In this document: positions 22,166 to 34,700 of the stretch, one piece after another | Position numbering within the stretch: position 1 is the stretch's first letter | Layout of the letters: the number at the start of each line of letters is the position of its first letter | Notes under the pieces: generated by a model | Told to the model about the DNA's origin: nothing | What the model saw: the letters and a program-made list of their open reading frames with translations, nothing else | The model's database searches: none | Position numbers and translations under genes: made by a program | NCBI GenBank assembly: GCA_002964805.2 | Contig: PUDQ02000056.1 | Span: forward strand, 434,001 to 498,000 | DNA: 64,000 nt | Reading direction: 5' to 3' | DNA from: Trametes villosa | Taxonomy: Eukaryota; Basidiomycota; Agaricomycetes; Polyporales; Polyporaceae

Positions 22166-24975
22166 CCCTCTCGTACGAGCCACGGCAGCCCGTGTGCGCC
22201 GGCTACCGAGTTGAGCCTCGCCCAATGGCGAGGCAACGCATGCGCGCGGGTCTGCACGACCGACACCGCCCCGACCCGACCCCGCCGGCAACCTACGCAA
22301 TGGGCGCGCAGGCGTAAGAGACCGGATGGCGCCGCAACGCCCGAGAAGGAGCGGGCGTGAGGCCGGCTAGGTAGTCAGTAGTACGAACATGTACATACGG
22401 CGGGCCTCCCGCCAGCCGAATAGACGAGTCGCGCCCCCGCCTGCGTGCGCGGGGCGCCGTCCACTACCCCCTCCGTGTGCGCTCTTGCGCCGCTCCGTGC
22501 CTACGTGGTGGGTACAGTAACTACAGTATCTAACGGGTGCCCCGAGCACGCCGCGCTGCCGCTCTCTGGTGTCATCGAGCAGCCTCCCGTCGCTGCACAA
22601 GACTTGGTGTCAGCAGTGCGCGACACACGCGAGGCTGATGGAGGACTTACCGGGCGCGGACAATCGTGCGGACGCACAGCAGCCTGTGCACTGCTCTGAG
22701 AACCGAGCTGACACAAGCCGCGCGAGGTTACTACACGAAGCGGTGAGAGCTTTCCACCTGTCCGCGAAACTGTACTCTACTCACTGCGATACTGCAGGAC
22801 AACTCGAGCGCGGAAGAGCCGCGCCGTCACCGCTGTTCGCAGCTCACCAGGAGAGTCCCGGCGTGAGGTGTCAGTGGTGTGCGCCGGTGCGCTCGTACCG
22901 TACGCGCGTAGCGCGCTTCGTGTTCGTCCGCGGCATCTCAGTACGAATCTACATCGATGAGGTCAATCGCATCGTCGCGCTGCGAGCAACTACTGACATA
23001 CCGTTTATCCCAGCCAGGTACAGGCGGGCAACGATGCGAAGGTGTCGTAGGGGAGTGCTTGCACCGCACGAGCCGGGGAAATTGGGAATGGGCACGAGGG
23101 GAGGAGGAGGGGAGGAGGGGACGGTGGGCACGTTCGCGTGCCACCCTTTTCATACTTATCCCCCCGCGTTCCGTTCCGTGGTCCGTGCGGCGTCCGTGCA
23201 CGATGGCCAAGCCCTCTCCAGTCATCCGCACGGCGGGTCGGGGCCCGGGTGTTACTAGACGGGCAGAGGGAAGGCCGAGCCCGAGCGGAGGATGACACCG
23301 AGCCCGCATGGAGGCGGACCAACCAGTGCGCGACACGGAATGCTGAGGGAAACGGGGTCAGCGGGAGCAGGTGCGCACGGACACACCGCGAGAGGGACAA
23401 TAAGACTTTACGCGGCGTAGGACGTTTCACGGCGTGCTCTCCGAGCGGACGTTGAGACGCGGTCGCTTCGGCGGATATTGGGCGCTCGGTACGCGAGCAG
23501 CCAGGAACGAAGACCCGCATCTTGCGCGGGCGCAGCCACTCCCCTGGTCGATTCCCGGGTACCATGCAGGGGGGTGGGTTGTCTGTGTGGAAGCAGGAAT
23601 GAGAGGGCGGCCGGGGGCGGTTTGCTGCTACTGGGAACTCGCAGACTCGGGGTGCAGCCTGAGCCCTAGTGCTGAGGCTTCCGACATGTGCTGTCAAGAG
23701 ACTGTAATGCCCTTGCATATGATACCGTCTCCCGTCAAGCTGGTGCTACATACCCGTGAGGCTGCACAAAGGCCCGGGCGCGCGAGCGCAATAGACGAGC
23801 ACAGCGTTGATGATCTTGCCGTACAGCGCGTACCGACGTCCGGCTGGTCGGGCGGCGAAGCGCGAACCATGCTGCTGGGAGCAGCCACACTTCGGGTGGC
23901 AATATCAGCTTCGCCTCGTTCAGGAGCATCGAAGGGCAGCGGCGGGTACAGGGCGCGGCCATGAGTTGACTTCTTGATAATTGGGCATGCACAATATGTA
24001 TCACTGTTAAGATAAATATCTGCGGGCCACCCTCGCCTGGTATACAACCTTACAGAGCATGATTAGTACCTGCACGTAGTTCCGGTGGCGATGGTAAGAG
24101 TAGACGCAAACCTGGTAGTATAACCTGTATTGCGGCACTCGACACCCATCCTCCCAAACCCCACGCTGCCTACGAACGCTCGAGTTGCGCATGGCTTTAC
24201 GCGTTCGGGTGAGCATGCTTCGCGTGGCAGCGTATTCGACGGGCTGCCCGGTTTCCCTCGGACGCTGGCGAGCAGATCGGTTCCGCCGCCGAGTCGGCAG
24301 CGTGTGCGAGGTCCCGAGCACCACTCTGTCGGACATTGCGAGATCTGCCCACGCTGTATCTGATCATTCTCGCGCAGGCGGAGGCGGTAGGCGGGTTCGA
24401 GCGTCGGGCGGCGAGCGACAAGGTTGGCGTACAGCCTGAGAGCCGCGCCGATAGCCTCCAAGATCCATCTCTGCCGGCCCTGCAGGGCGTAGAGTTTGCG
24501 TGCCTCGCCAGATCTGATCGCCAGCGAGAACAGAGAGTGCGCTGAGCATGCAAGACGAGCTAAGCACCGTTCGAGGATAGAGGCAGAGGTGAACGCGTGC
24601 CGCGAAGAGCTCGAGGTGCGCCGGCGGCTTCGAACCTTCTTGCCGGAATAGGCAGGAACCTACGCTCATTCACACACGCGCTTCCGCGCACACGCTCGCG
24701 CCTTGCGCTCTAACCACAACATCGAGGGCTGCAAAAATCGCGCGAACATCCGCACGGAGGCCAGGGCGGCGTTGAGTAGGACTCGGAAAGATCTGGGCGC
24801 GCGGCGCGTGGGCATATCTCGAGCGCAGGGTCCGCGCCGCGAGCGCCCGGCCGGCTGATTAGCCGTGAACCTTCGTCTCATCTCCCTCCGTCGCGAGGCT
24901 TCATTTCACATCCAAAAATATATACCCACCCCTACATACATGCTGTACAGTCTGCAGATAGAGCTAATAGAGGAC

Positions 24976-25174
24976 AGAAGTGGAGGAGATTGGAATAAGG
25001 GTGTGAGGAGCAGTCTGCTGCTCACACCTGTATTCCTACTCCCTCCACTTCTGAGTGGACGGGTCTGCTCGAGGATGGGTGCAACCGAGCGCGTGATGGC
25101 TCGGTGCACATCCGGTGTGATTACTAAAATTACGCAACTAAGAAGTGTCAGTTTCACCGGCATCTGAGTGCCGG
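24976..25174. repeat. cluster of three hairpins
   Basis: Hairpin 1 (24976-25052) has imperfect arms of about 37 nt around a loop of about 4 nt. Hairpin 2 (25079-25109) pairs GTGCAACCGAGC with GCTCGGTGCAC around 8 nt. Hairpin 3 (25157-25174) pairs CCGGCA with TGCCGG around 6 nt. All three are kept in spacer B at 37793-37990, in the best conserved part of the spacer. They could be a folded non-coding RNA or the remains of a small inverted-repeat element. Confidence 0.6.
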
Positions 25175-25998
25175 AAGCGAGTCAGAGCCCAGCCTAAGAA
25201 TTGATACAGGATGTTTTGAAGCCTGTCAGACCTTGGCACACACAGGCGGGGCAATAGTATTTGTCAGGTCTAATTATTCTACTGATACATTACAGACGGG
25301 ATCTCACACGGGCGAGGCGAGCGCAGGCGGCATGAAGCCACAGGCGTCCCCGTTCCGCTCGCCTAATCCTCGCGTGCAGCCTCGCTCTGCACCGCGCAGA
25401 CCCGCCGCACCGGCGAGGCCGGATGCAGTCAGGGCCGCCGCAGCCCCTCCGCCCCTCTGCGCGGATATCTGTTCCCCTGCATGCTCGTGCGGCCACCCGT
25501 CCACGCGTTGGTGCATGCAAAGCGTCGAGGGTTGGCGGCCAACCAGGGTGCCACCCCTCGCAGCGTGTGGTGCAGCGGCAAGGGCACGATAGCTCTGGAA
25601 AGAAAAGTACGTACTTAAGTTGCCTGGGCGCGCCCAGGCATCCGGCTGACCACATCAGCGTTTGAGGGAGGTCCCCGGTGCACCTGCGGAGCGCGCACAG
25701 GCGAACGGGGACGGTGGTTACGCGACGGAACAAGCTGCCACGGCAAGGCCGCAAAAGGTGGGAACAGCCACCCGCATCCCCGCGGATGCGAGCGGCCACT
25801 CTTACACCATTTTGCGGCCTCACCGCCTGCCTCTCCATCTCCCCCCGCACGCCCTCTTCCCCCACCCCTCTACGCCCGTCTGCGCATGCGGCAGCAGTGC
25901 GAATGCCTACCCCGCGCGCTGAATTCATGTCAGCACGGCCTCACCTACGTGAACTCGAGGATGCGCCCACCTTCACGGACAGGCTCGGAGCCGTTCAG

Positions 25999-28233
25999 GT
26001 ATGTTCTAGCTCCGTGTTCTGCAGGCTCCGAGTCGGGCTGCACGCTGACCAGCAGCTCCGGTGTTGCAGGTCGCGGATTCGGCATTCTAGCACGGGAGGC
26101 GGTGTTGGCCCCGCCACGCCATCGGACGACGGGAGGGAGGCGTACGTGAGCGCGGAGGGAGCAGCTGCATTCGCACGCGCTGCTCCGACATCTGTCCCAA
26201 TGCATACCGCGCGAGACTGGTTCCACGCTTTGTATGGTGCGCCCGTCTCTCACGTACACCCGTTCACGGTGTGCTCATTCGAACGATCTAGGAGGAAGAG
26301 ATGTGCCCCGGGCGCGCCGAGGCAGGGCCCGGATTTCAGTGGCTGTTACTCCGGAGATGAGGTACGTACCGACTCGGAATCCGCGCATTCGCAGCCTCGA
26401 GCGTCCGGCTGACTGCCTGGCTCAGCGTTCGGACACCTGTCTAGCAGGGCTGCTGCGTACGGTCTGTGCGTGCGCGGTGGGCATTCCGACTTGAGTTCGG
26501 GCATGCGCGCAAACGGGCAAGGCGGGGCGGCGGGCGTGGGCGGCGCGAAGCAGGTCGCGAGAGGCGAAGTCACAGTCCCGCGCGGGAGCTTCACAGGATT
26601 AGGCGCGCGATGAGATCGCGCGGAGTCCCTCAGGCTCGCGCTTATCTCTCTCTCCTCCACCGCCGCCGGCCGCTACCTCGCTGCCCGCCTCACGCCGCTT
26701 GTCCTCAAACTCAAGGCTGATGGAGGATAGCACGTTGCCGGAGAAGAGTGCGAGGGGGGTGTTTCGGTACGTACCTTGAACGGCACTTTCTCCGATTCCC
26801 GCGGCTGACTAACTTGCTAAACGGTTGCAGATTGCGGGTTAGTATCGACACCGCCGCCCGTTTAAGCACGCATGGAGGCCTTATGAGCTGAAGAGGACGG
26901 AGATGGCGGCGGGACGAACATCGCGCGGGCGCGAGACTCGAAACTTTGCAGTCTCGAGCTGCGTCGGATTAGGCGCCCGAGGCTGCCCGAGTGCGCAAAG
27001 AGGCCTCTGGTTCGCCTTTCTCGTTCCCGCCTTGGCCCGACCGCCGGAAAGCACGCCAAATCTGTATCCCAGCCCACTCACCCACGTTGCAGAGCGTCGA
27101 GAGGAGAGCCGCAAGTCATCTCTGCGGCCGCTCGCCGGCACCAGGCTCACACTGGCACGGCCGCCTCTACCTCGCTCGGAGCACGCGGCTGCGGCACGCA
27201 CCTCAAGAGTGCCCAGGAGCAGGCTACTTGGCTTGGTGACGAATGCTTGCGGCGGCAGGCGAGCTGAGGGCGGGACAGGTACGTACCGTTGTTGGTGTTC
27301 TCATATCCCAGCTCTCACTAACCTTTCTGATCGCCCACACAGAAGAGCCGCGGCGAGCGTGTGCAGACGTCAAGGAGTCAGTCCAAGGCCGTGCGCGGGC
27401 AGACGAGAACGAGGGCGGACGTCAAGTGCACGCGCCGAGGCGGGACTTTGCAGTTTCGCGCCGCGTCAGAATAGGCGCCCGTCTGACCGAATCCGCGCAG
27501 ACGCCCCTCGCCGCGCATTTCTCTGCGGCGGTCACTTTCTCTCGGGGGATATCTCTTACCGCCATCCCCATCATTCGCCTCCACTCTTCGGACGACTTCA
27601 TCGACACCGGCGCGACACGACGTCCGCGCGGACCGTCTCTGAGTGCGCGGCAGGCGCCCCGGACGCAATCAAGCGCATCGGGCGACGGAATCGTCGGCTA
27701 GAGGGCCTTCCGGCCGCGAACGAGCTCAAAAACATGGAGGTACGTACATTTTCCGGCCTGGGCTCGCAGATACTAACTCATCTTGGCAGTGTCCTGCGTT
27801 GCGGCCTGCGGGATGGCCAAGGAGCGGTGGGGGTGGGAGAAGACAAGGGGCGGGGGCTCGGTCGACGGTGGCGCGAGCCTTTGCAGCTTCGCGTCATGTC
27901 GGAATAAGCGCCCGTGGCCGGACGAGGGCGCGAAGTCGGCCGCGAGCGACTTCGCACTCTCCTTCCTCCCGCGCTCGTCTGCCGCCGGCGGCCACGGCCA
28001 GTCTCGTCCCGACGGCGCGGTTTCCGGCCGCCTGCACCGATACAAGACGTTCTGCGAGGCCGGGACGACGTCTTGAGCACGGTGGGAACTCCTGCCTTGG
28101 AGCATGGCATGGGGAGACCCGCGGGGTGTCTTTCGGCGTCGGGCTCGCCTCTCGCCGTCTATGGGAGTGCCTGCGAGTAAGTACCTACGTCTCCCCGCGC
28201 GCGGCCTTCCTACTGACCCGCTCGAGCGTGCAG
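25999..28233 (+). repeat. array of intron-bearing modules
   Basis: Six intron-like segments follow each other: 25999-26069, 26362-26447, 26767-26830, 27279-27342, 27740-27789 and 28177-28233. Most begin GTACGTAC, contain CTGAC or CTAAC at the right distance, and end CAG. Between them a core motif, roughly GTCRGAATAGGCGCCCGTC, recurs near 26595, 26965, 27465, 27898 and 28331. The same set is present in spacer B. The pattern looks like tandem exon-intron duplication in a former or non-coding gene. No protein family is recognised in the exon-like parts. Confidence 0.55.
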
Positions 28234-28532
28234 ACGGCGAACGAGGGGAGAGGGACGGGGAGCGGCGACATGACCGACACGGAGCGAAGGAGAGCCGCGG
28301 GGCAGGACATGGCGAGTTCGCGGAGAGTGGCGGAATAGGCGCCCGTCAGCGCGGAGTGCGCGAACGCGGATTCGGGGCTCTCGCCGTGGGGTGTACTTGT
28401 CGTTGGTTCCCAGATAGTGTCTTAGTAGTACCCTTTGCTGTCCGCCACAATGCGAGTGTTTCCGAGCCGTACAACCTGAGTGCCAGAGTCTTCTCCTGAG
28501 TCCCCTCTCCCCCCTCCTCCTCCCCCCACCGC

Positions 28533-28596
28533 CGTCCGGCGTTAAACTAGCACACATTCTCGACGTCCAGCGTTAAACTAGAGCACATTTTCGACG
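28533..28596. repeat. ~32-bp minisatellite, two units
   Basis: Two tandem copies of a ~32-bp unit containing GCGTTAAACTAG and CACATTYTCGAC. The corresponding place in spacer B (41150-41245) has three units. Confidence 0.75.
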
Positions 28597-28771
28597 CAGA
28601 GGTCAGAATTGCATCAGGGAGATCTTGTGCGCGTCCCGATACTCGCCGCGTGCGCACCACACCGCCGGTGCAGCTCTCCTCCCGCCGGCTCGCCTCCGCC
28701 CGCACCGCCACCGCAAACCTCCCTCGCTCGCACCAAGTACTGCGCGGCCAACGAAATATATTGCACTCTGT

Positions 28772-30491
28772 CTAGGTACACCGTGTCCTCCCTCCTTCCC
28801 TCGCCAGCTCCGCATACGGCGCCCACGCGCCCGAACGAGCTGGCATGCCTCCTTTCGTCTCGTAGACGGCCGCGAACGCGCGTTGCTCTTTGACGTCGCC
28901 GTGGCAAAGGAGCGCAGGAACGATCATCTTCTCTTCGTTCGCGAACATCTCGAGGTACGTGCCCTCCGGCTCCACGCCTTCGTAGAACGGCCGCCACGAG
29001 TCCTTGAGGAACACGAACCGCCGCGACCGTGCGTCCACCGCGACGTAGCCCCGAGTTGCGCGGCCGAACATTGAGGACGATTCGAAGAGCGGCTTCCCGA
29101 CGAGGAAGACCCGGTTCTCCTTGCCGACACGGAGTTTGTACCGAGGCCAGCCCGGGGCCAGCGACGCTCTGAACTGGTCCCGCACGTACTTGAAGACATG
29201 CTTGTCGCCAGAGATATCTTCGGTGACGCGCAGGTCGTCGTCCTCGGCGGGGATAGCCGCCTGCTGCTGAGCAGCTGCCCTCGACGCCGCTCTGGTCCGG
29301 CCAGACCACGCACCCCCTGAGGCAGACGGAGCGGACGACGGTCCGGCAACATCGGGAGCGGGTTCCGATGCTGGCCTCGGGAGGTCGTTGATCGTTCCAG
29401 GGGTCGGTGCGTCAGCGTCCTCGGAGGCCACGGCAGAGCCGTCCGCGGCTGAAGGCTCCGGGGCGGCGGTGGAACTTGAAGGCTTGGAGTAGCGGGAGTC
29501 CATATACTCGGCGTCCACGCCGGGGTGGGGTAGAGCAAGCTCGTCCATCAGCTTGTAGGCCGCCGAGTCCTCTGTGAGCATCGTCGCCGTGGGGTCCAGG
29601 CCCTGGAGCACGTCGTCGAGTTGAGCAAAGTGCCAGAGAAGCTGGAGCAGTTTCTCCAAGTTCGTAACGTAGTTGATCTTTCTGGTCACGATGACCCCAG
29701 ACCGGTCCCATCGCGCGGCGCGGAACTCGTTCCCGATGATGAAGAGCGAATAGAGGTCGGTGCGGTGTTGGTGGAGGAACGTGTTGTACGCGTACGCGAT
29801 GAGCTGCGTACGGGCCTTTGTGCGTGATTCGGTTTCAGGCTCGGGAGACACACCGAGCCTATCGTCCCATGGGTCGTGCTTGGTATCCCCCGCTTTGAAC
29901 TCCACGAACAGACGACAGTGGGCCCAGTCCGGCCGCTCGTCGGAAGGGGCATGGCCCTTGGCGTAGAGAGCGGCATCGACCTTCGACTTGGTTTCATCCG
30001 ACTTGTCTGCCTTGTATCTGGACAGCCGGGCCTCGTAGCCGTTCGGAAGGCCGAGGTCATTGATTACGTCGACCTACCGCGCACAGGTCAGTGAGGATGG
30101 TGCGAAAGGATGGCAAGCGACGACGTACGAGAACTTCCGCGATCGTGTCCTCCTTCAGCTTGAGCGGTGTGATCCCATCACCGGATTTTCGGTTGAACAG
30201 GTTGGCGATTCTGCTCTTAGCCACGTTCAGCTTCTTGGTGGGAATCGCCGTGACGGGTGTAGTGTTGGGGGGAGTGGGGAGGATGTCCTCCATGAAGGTG
30301 TCGAACTCGACGAGCACGGTGGTCCCCATGCTTGACTGTCCTTGCAGAGGGCGATCGAGGCTGGCTTTGGGTGGAAGGATTGTCTGGCCGTGTCTCCTTG
30401 GGTCGAAGTTGTGGCCTCTCTGCACCCTGATGGGGCTTTGCTTGTGGCCGTCAGGTGCGCTGTAGAAGACAGGAGCTGGATGAGCAGACAT
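28772..30491 (-). pseudogene. FunK1 kinase copy 3, truncated before the catalytic loop
   Basis: Exon 1 (30129-30491) and most of exon 2 (up to 30073) are nearly identical to copy 2; I see about ten differences in 1.7 kb. A 20-base deletion near 28857 shifts the frame after FAAVYE, and true homology stops at about 28830, where spacer sequence takes over. The open frame runs to a stop at 28772, potentially giving about 554 residues. The beta-3 lysine region VFLKDSWR is kept. The HRD catalytic loop, DWE motif, activation segment and C-lobe are lost, so no kinase activity is possible. The promoter repeat and TATA are intact, so a truncated, perhaps regulatory, protein could still be made. Nearly the same truncation is found in copy 4. 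Confidence 0.85.
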
Positions 30492-30564
30492 GGCGATGAG
30501 GATCAGCCGCTCCCAGAGGAACGGGGGCAGAGACAACGACATACCTAGTGGGAGCGCGACGCAA

Positions 30565-30645
30565 CTTATAGAGATGCGAGAAGGTATGTGGCTAGGTTAG
30601 CCACGCAGCGGACCCGGGGGTGGGATAGCGTGGCTCTGGCTAAAG
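30565..30645 (-). promoter_or_regulatory. FunK1 copy 3 promoter: TATA and conserved inverted repeat
   Basis: Inverted repeat GTGGCTA-acc-TAGCCAC (30588-30604, reverse reading) and TATA-like CTATAAG (30565-30571), identical in layout to the promoter of copy 2, although the gene behind it is truncated. Confidence 0.68.
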
Positions 30646-32098
30646 AGCGGGTTCAGGCGCAGCGGCTATACGAACGTGGACAACAAAGAGCTGGTCAGAG
30701 TGATGGAATAATTTAAGGACAATGACTATGGACTTACTCGAGGTTGCGGTTGAAGGCAAGCAGTTTCAGCGGGCGAGCGTCTCAAGGCGAACTAGGGTGG
30801 GATCGCCCAATCGGGACATTGGCGCGCTTAACTTCTCCTTCACTCGACGATTGTCCTGGGGTCGAGCCATTCCGTCCGACGCTCCTCCAACGGGCCGCGC
30901 GCTCTCCTCTTCGTCTGCCGCAACCTTGACGTCTCTCACACGGTCCCGCCTGTCCTCGCTCTTGCACTCGTCTCGTCGCCCCGCGCCCGCCGTCGACTGC
31001 CCCACGCCCACACTCGCACTCCTTCCGCCATGCTGCCTCTCGCCGCTCAGTGCTGCGCGCCCCCACGCCATTCCGCCCTCCCGTCCAGCCGACCGCATTC
31101 CACTCATGCGAATCCTGCGACTCGTCGGGCACACGCTCAACTGGCTTCAGACAAGTCTCTGGTCCCGCCCGACGCGAACTCTGCTCGCGTTCTCCGCCCT
31201 CACCACGCTCATTCCCTCAATGCCCCTCGCTAGCCCTCATGCGCACATCATAACACATTTCTAGGTGGCTTGTCTTGCCCGCCCGCATGTACCTGCCAGC
31301 GCACGGCCGGAACGGACCTCAGACGAGGGAGCAACGTGCCCGACCGAATTCGCCCCCACGCCCGCAAGAACGCCCTCCTCTCACCGTGCCCCTCCACGCA
31401 ACGCATCGACACGCACAAGGCATGTAAAACAGCCGTGTGCGATGCTGCCGTTGCGTGCGCAATGCCGCTGCATGCGCCGTTCGAGCGGAACCGCTCACGC
31501 GCGGAGGCCCCCCCGGCTGCGTCTTCTCTCAACGCCCAGACACTCGGACACAAGCCGCGCGCGCGACGATGGTGCAGACGGAAGGGTAGTGCGATAACGA
31601 CTCTGTATGTACATCTACAGCTTCTCCGGGCGAGATCCCCGCTCACGACGCCCGACTTTTGCAGCGCCCGGCCGCTTAATCACACATACTCGCGTCCACA
31701 CGCGTCTGTCAAGCAAGGAAATACCCGCAAACAACGGTCATCGAAGCCCCCGATGTGCCGCTGACGGCTGGCGTCGGGGCATGGGGAATTGACGGACGGA
31801 CGGCGTTGGCGGGGCACCGCTGCAGGTACGCCCGTGCAGTCCTCTCACCACTTGCCCATCTCACCTCCCGCATTCGACGCGCCTCCAGTGCATTCCCAGC
31901 ACCTGTACAACGCCGCCGTCGCACGCGCACGCGCGCCACGCAGGTCCCGCGCCGCGCAGACAGTCGGCTCTCCCGCCGCCGCCCACGGCCTTCCCGCCGT
32001 CCTCCCGCCTCTCCTCGCCGATGCCCCGCCCCGCCTGTGCTACTGGCGACGCACGCCGGCTAGTACATGCATCGGGTGAGTTTCCGAACCGTTCGCAC

Positions 32099-34700
32099 GC
32101 GATCTGCGCTGACGGCGTCGAGTTTTCAGGCCGCCCGCGCCCAGAAACCGCGCTACACCGCAGGTACTTTCGCTTCCCTGCCACGTTTTGTACTGTAGAT
32201 ATGCTCAATGCACCGCTTTCGCACCCTCCATCGTGTCGGTGCCGTGCACCGCCGTCCAGAAGCGCGACAGGCGCTGTGTGCCGCCGCACGCCTCCCTCGA
32301 GGCGGTCGTCCTCGCGCACGTCTCCGCGCCCGCCCCGCGCCCGCCAAAGACAGCTCAAGCGTGCATAAGGCACGTATCAACTCGGCTCCGCGTGCACGGA
32401 CGCGTCACCGCCGCGCCGCGTGTCGCGCCGCGTCCTCGTCGGTATGCGCGCTCCTGCCAAGACGCCCCCATCCCGCGCCGTCCCCCGCCCGTACCGCCGC
32501 AAAAACGCGACGGAGAGCATGCGCGACCCACTTTAGGCCCGCAGCCGCTGCCCCGGCGCGATCCGGCGCGATTATTTTTGCGTCGCCTTCGCGCGATTTC
32601 ATGGGCGCGGTGCTCACGCGCGCACAGAAACGCGCGCCGCGGCCCGCTCTCGCGTCCTCCCGCCGCGCCCTTGCGCATGCGGGCTCTCCCGGACGTGGGC
32701 TATCGCCCGCTGCCGCTGTGGAGCCCGTGCAGCGAGTTGGAGCGGCGGCCTCTTCGTCGGACCCAGGAGGCGGCCAACCGTGGGCACCTCCCCGCCGCCG
32801 CCCAACGCCCTCGAAACGCCCTGTACGCGTTTAGGATGTCCGTACGGCGCCCCGCGAACACGTTCGGCCGGGCGAGACGTGCCGGTCGTCGCGCCGCGCG
32901 CTGCGTGGGGCGGGCCTGCCGCCGACAAGAACGCCGCGTGCGCCGACGTCCCGCCCCCGGAGCGCCGCGCAAACGCCAATTCGAGGACGTATGCACCGAT
33001 GAGCGTATTCATGGTGAGCCTCGCCGCGATCCACGGCGAAAAAATTCGGCTGACCAGGGCTCATTTCATGGGTGCCCAGAACGACGGCCGCACCGCGGGC
33101 GGAGTTCGCCACCTCCCGCCGCGCCGTTCCGCAGGCCGACTGTGCTCGATGTGGGCGATCGACTCCCGCCGGTTCCGAGTGCGGAGGACGACTTTGAAAA
33201 TCCGCCTTTTCGACCGGCCCTCGGGGACGCGAACCGCGCGGACGTCCCCAGCGCCCGCACGTCCACCCGGGACACCTCCAGCGCACTCACGGTGCATACA
33301 CGACGCCCGTCCGCCGCCTACGGACGCGCCCCGCGTGCCGCTCGCTGCGCTGTGCCGCCCGCTCACTGGGCTCGAGCCCGACAAGAGCTCGCCGTCGGCC
33401 GCCAGCCCCCGCGCGGAACCGCTCGCAAACACGATTCCCGCGACGACCGAGCCAGGGGGAGTGAGCGCTGCGAGTCTCGCGGCGATCCGCGGAGAAAAAA
33501 TCGCGGCGACGTTCGTCGATTTCATGGGTGCGAGCCGGGCGCGGGCAGCGAAGCACGCGCCGCGCGCCGGGTTCGCTGTCTCCCGCCGTGCCATCTGGCA
33601 GGGGGGCCCTCCGGAGCACGGGGTATCAACCTCAGCAGGTCTCGAGCACGGGCGACGAGTTCAAATTTTGAACTTCTCGTCCGGCCCTCTGGGGGGCGAA
33701 CCGCGCGAACGCGCCCTGGGCCGGCCCGCCCCTCGGAAACGGCCCGAACATGCTCTACAAGCGTCTTCAACACCCGTCCGCCACGAACGGACGCCCCACT
33801 GACGCCGCTCGCGCCGCGGCGCGGGGCGGTCGCTCAGCTCGAGCCCGGCAAGAATCCGACGTCGACCTCGAATCCCTACCGCCGAGCACCTTGCACACAC
33901 GTGTCCCAGGACGAGGGCACCGGGACGCGTGCTCGCTGTGAGTCTTGCGGCGATCCGGGACGAAAAAAGGTCGAGTCGACTCCGGGTGGCTTCGAGGGCG
34001 CGGACGCCGAAACGCGCGCCACCGCCTGTGTACGTCCCCTCCCGCCGCGCCCCTTGGCAGGAACACTGCCCTGCACGCATACTGACGTTCCGCGTTGTTT
34101 TCTAGCGCGTGCGATGAGTTCGAATGTTGTGCTTTCCGACGCTGTGCACCGAGCCGCGGGGAGGTCGACGCGTGCACGTCCCCGGGACCGGTGCACTCAT
34201 CTCGAACGCCTCGGGCGCGTTTATAGTCCACCCCCGGTGCGCCTCCAACATGTACTGATGCCCCGTACACGCCGCCCGCTTCGCTTCGCGACCCCCACTC
34301 AGCAGGGACATCCCCACCAAGACCTCGGGCTCGACCTCGGACGCCCGCCCGGAGTGCCTCGCGAACACGATTCCCAGGATGGCCGTACGGGGAAGCGCGT
34401 TCGCGGCGTGTTTCGCGGCGATCCGGCGCGAAAGAAATCGTGTCGACTTTGGACGGCTTCGAGGACGCGGGCACCGAAACGCGCGCCGCGGGACGCATTC
34501 GCAGTCTCACGCGGCGCCGTTCCGTACGAACGCCCTCCCCAGCGTATTCTGTCGGCCCTCGCCGCTTTCAAGCACGTGCGAGGCTTTCGAAACTCGAACT
34601 CTCCGCCGTCGGTCGGACACGACCGAGTACGGCGCTGTCGCCCACGGCGCGGCCGTCCTTCAGACGCGACGGCGGCGCGAGGCATACCGTGCGCATGGCC
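32099..34700. repeat. ~463-bp degenerate tandem repeat in spacer B, open in one frame
   Basis: The marker recurs at 32099, 32558, 33026, 33482, 33950 and 34418, spaced 459, 468, 456, 468 and 468 bp. Every spacing is a multiple of three. One forward frame stays open from 32188 to 34716 (842 codons) and repeats an Arg-rich peptide around (G)DPRRKN in successive units. In spacer A the same frame is interrupted. Because GC content is very high, the open frame alone is weak evidence for a protein, so it is not called as a gene here. Confidence 0.65.

Larger units (their letters stand above)
18000..28590. repeat. spacer A of the tandem FunK1 array
   Basis: About 10.6 kb that is repeated, in the same order and orientation, as spacer B at 30.64-41.24 kb. 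The first few hundred bases recur a third time at 43.25-43.53 kb, where the similarity ends. The two spacers differ by many substitutions and indels, clearly more than the FunK1 segments they separate. Parts in order: GC-rich DNA with a ~463-bp tandem repeat (19.4-22.1 kb), a less conserved part, a well conserved block with hairpins (24.5-25.3 kb), intron-bearing modules (26-28.3 kb) and a short minisatellite. No intact protein gene is recognised; open frames are long only because stops are rare at this GC content. Confidence 0.8.

Noticed and set aside
25621..25640. 20-bp perfect palindrome of GC-rich sequence
   Set aside because: It is not conserved in spacer B, where it has mismatches, so probably a chance palindrome.
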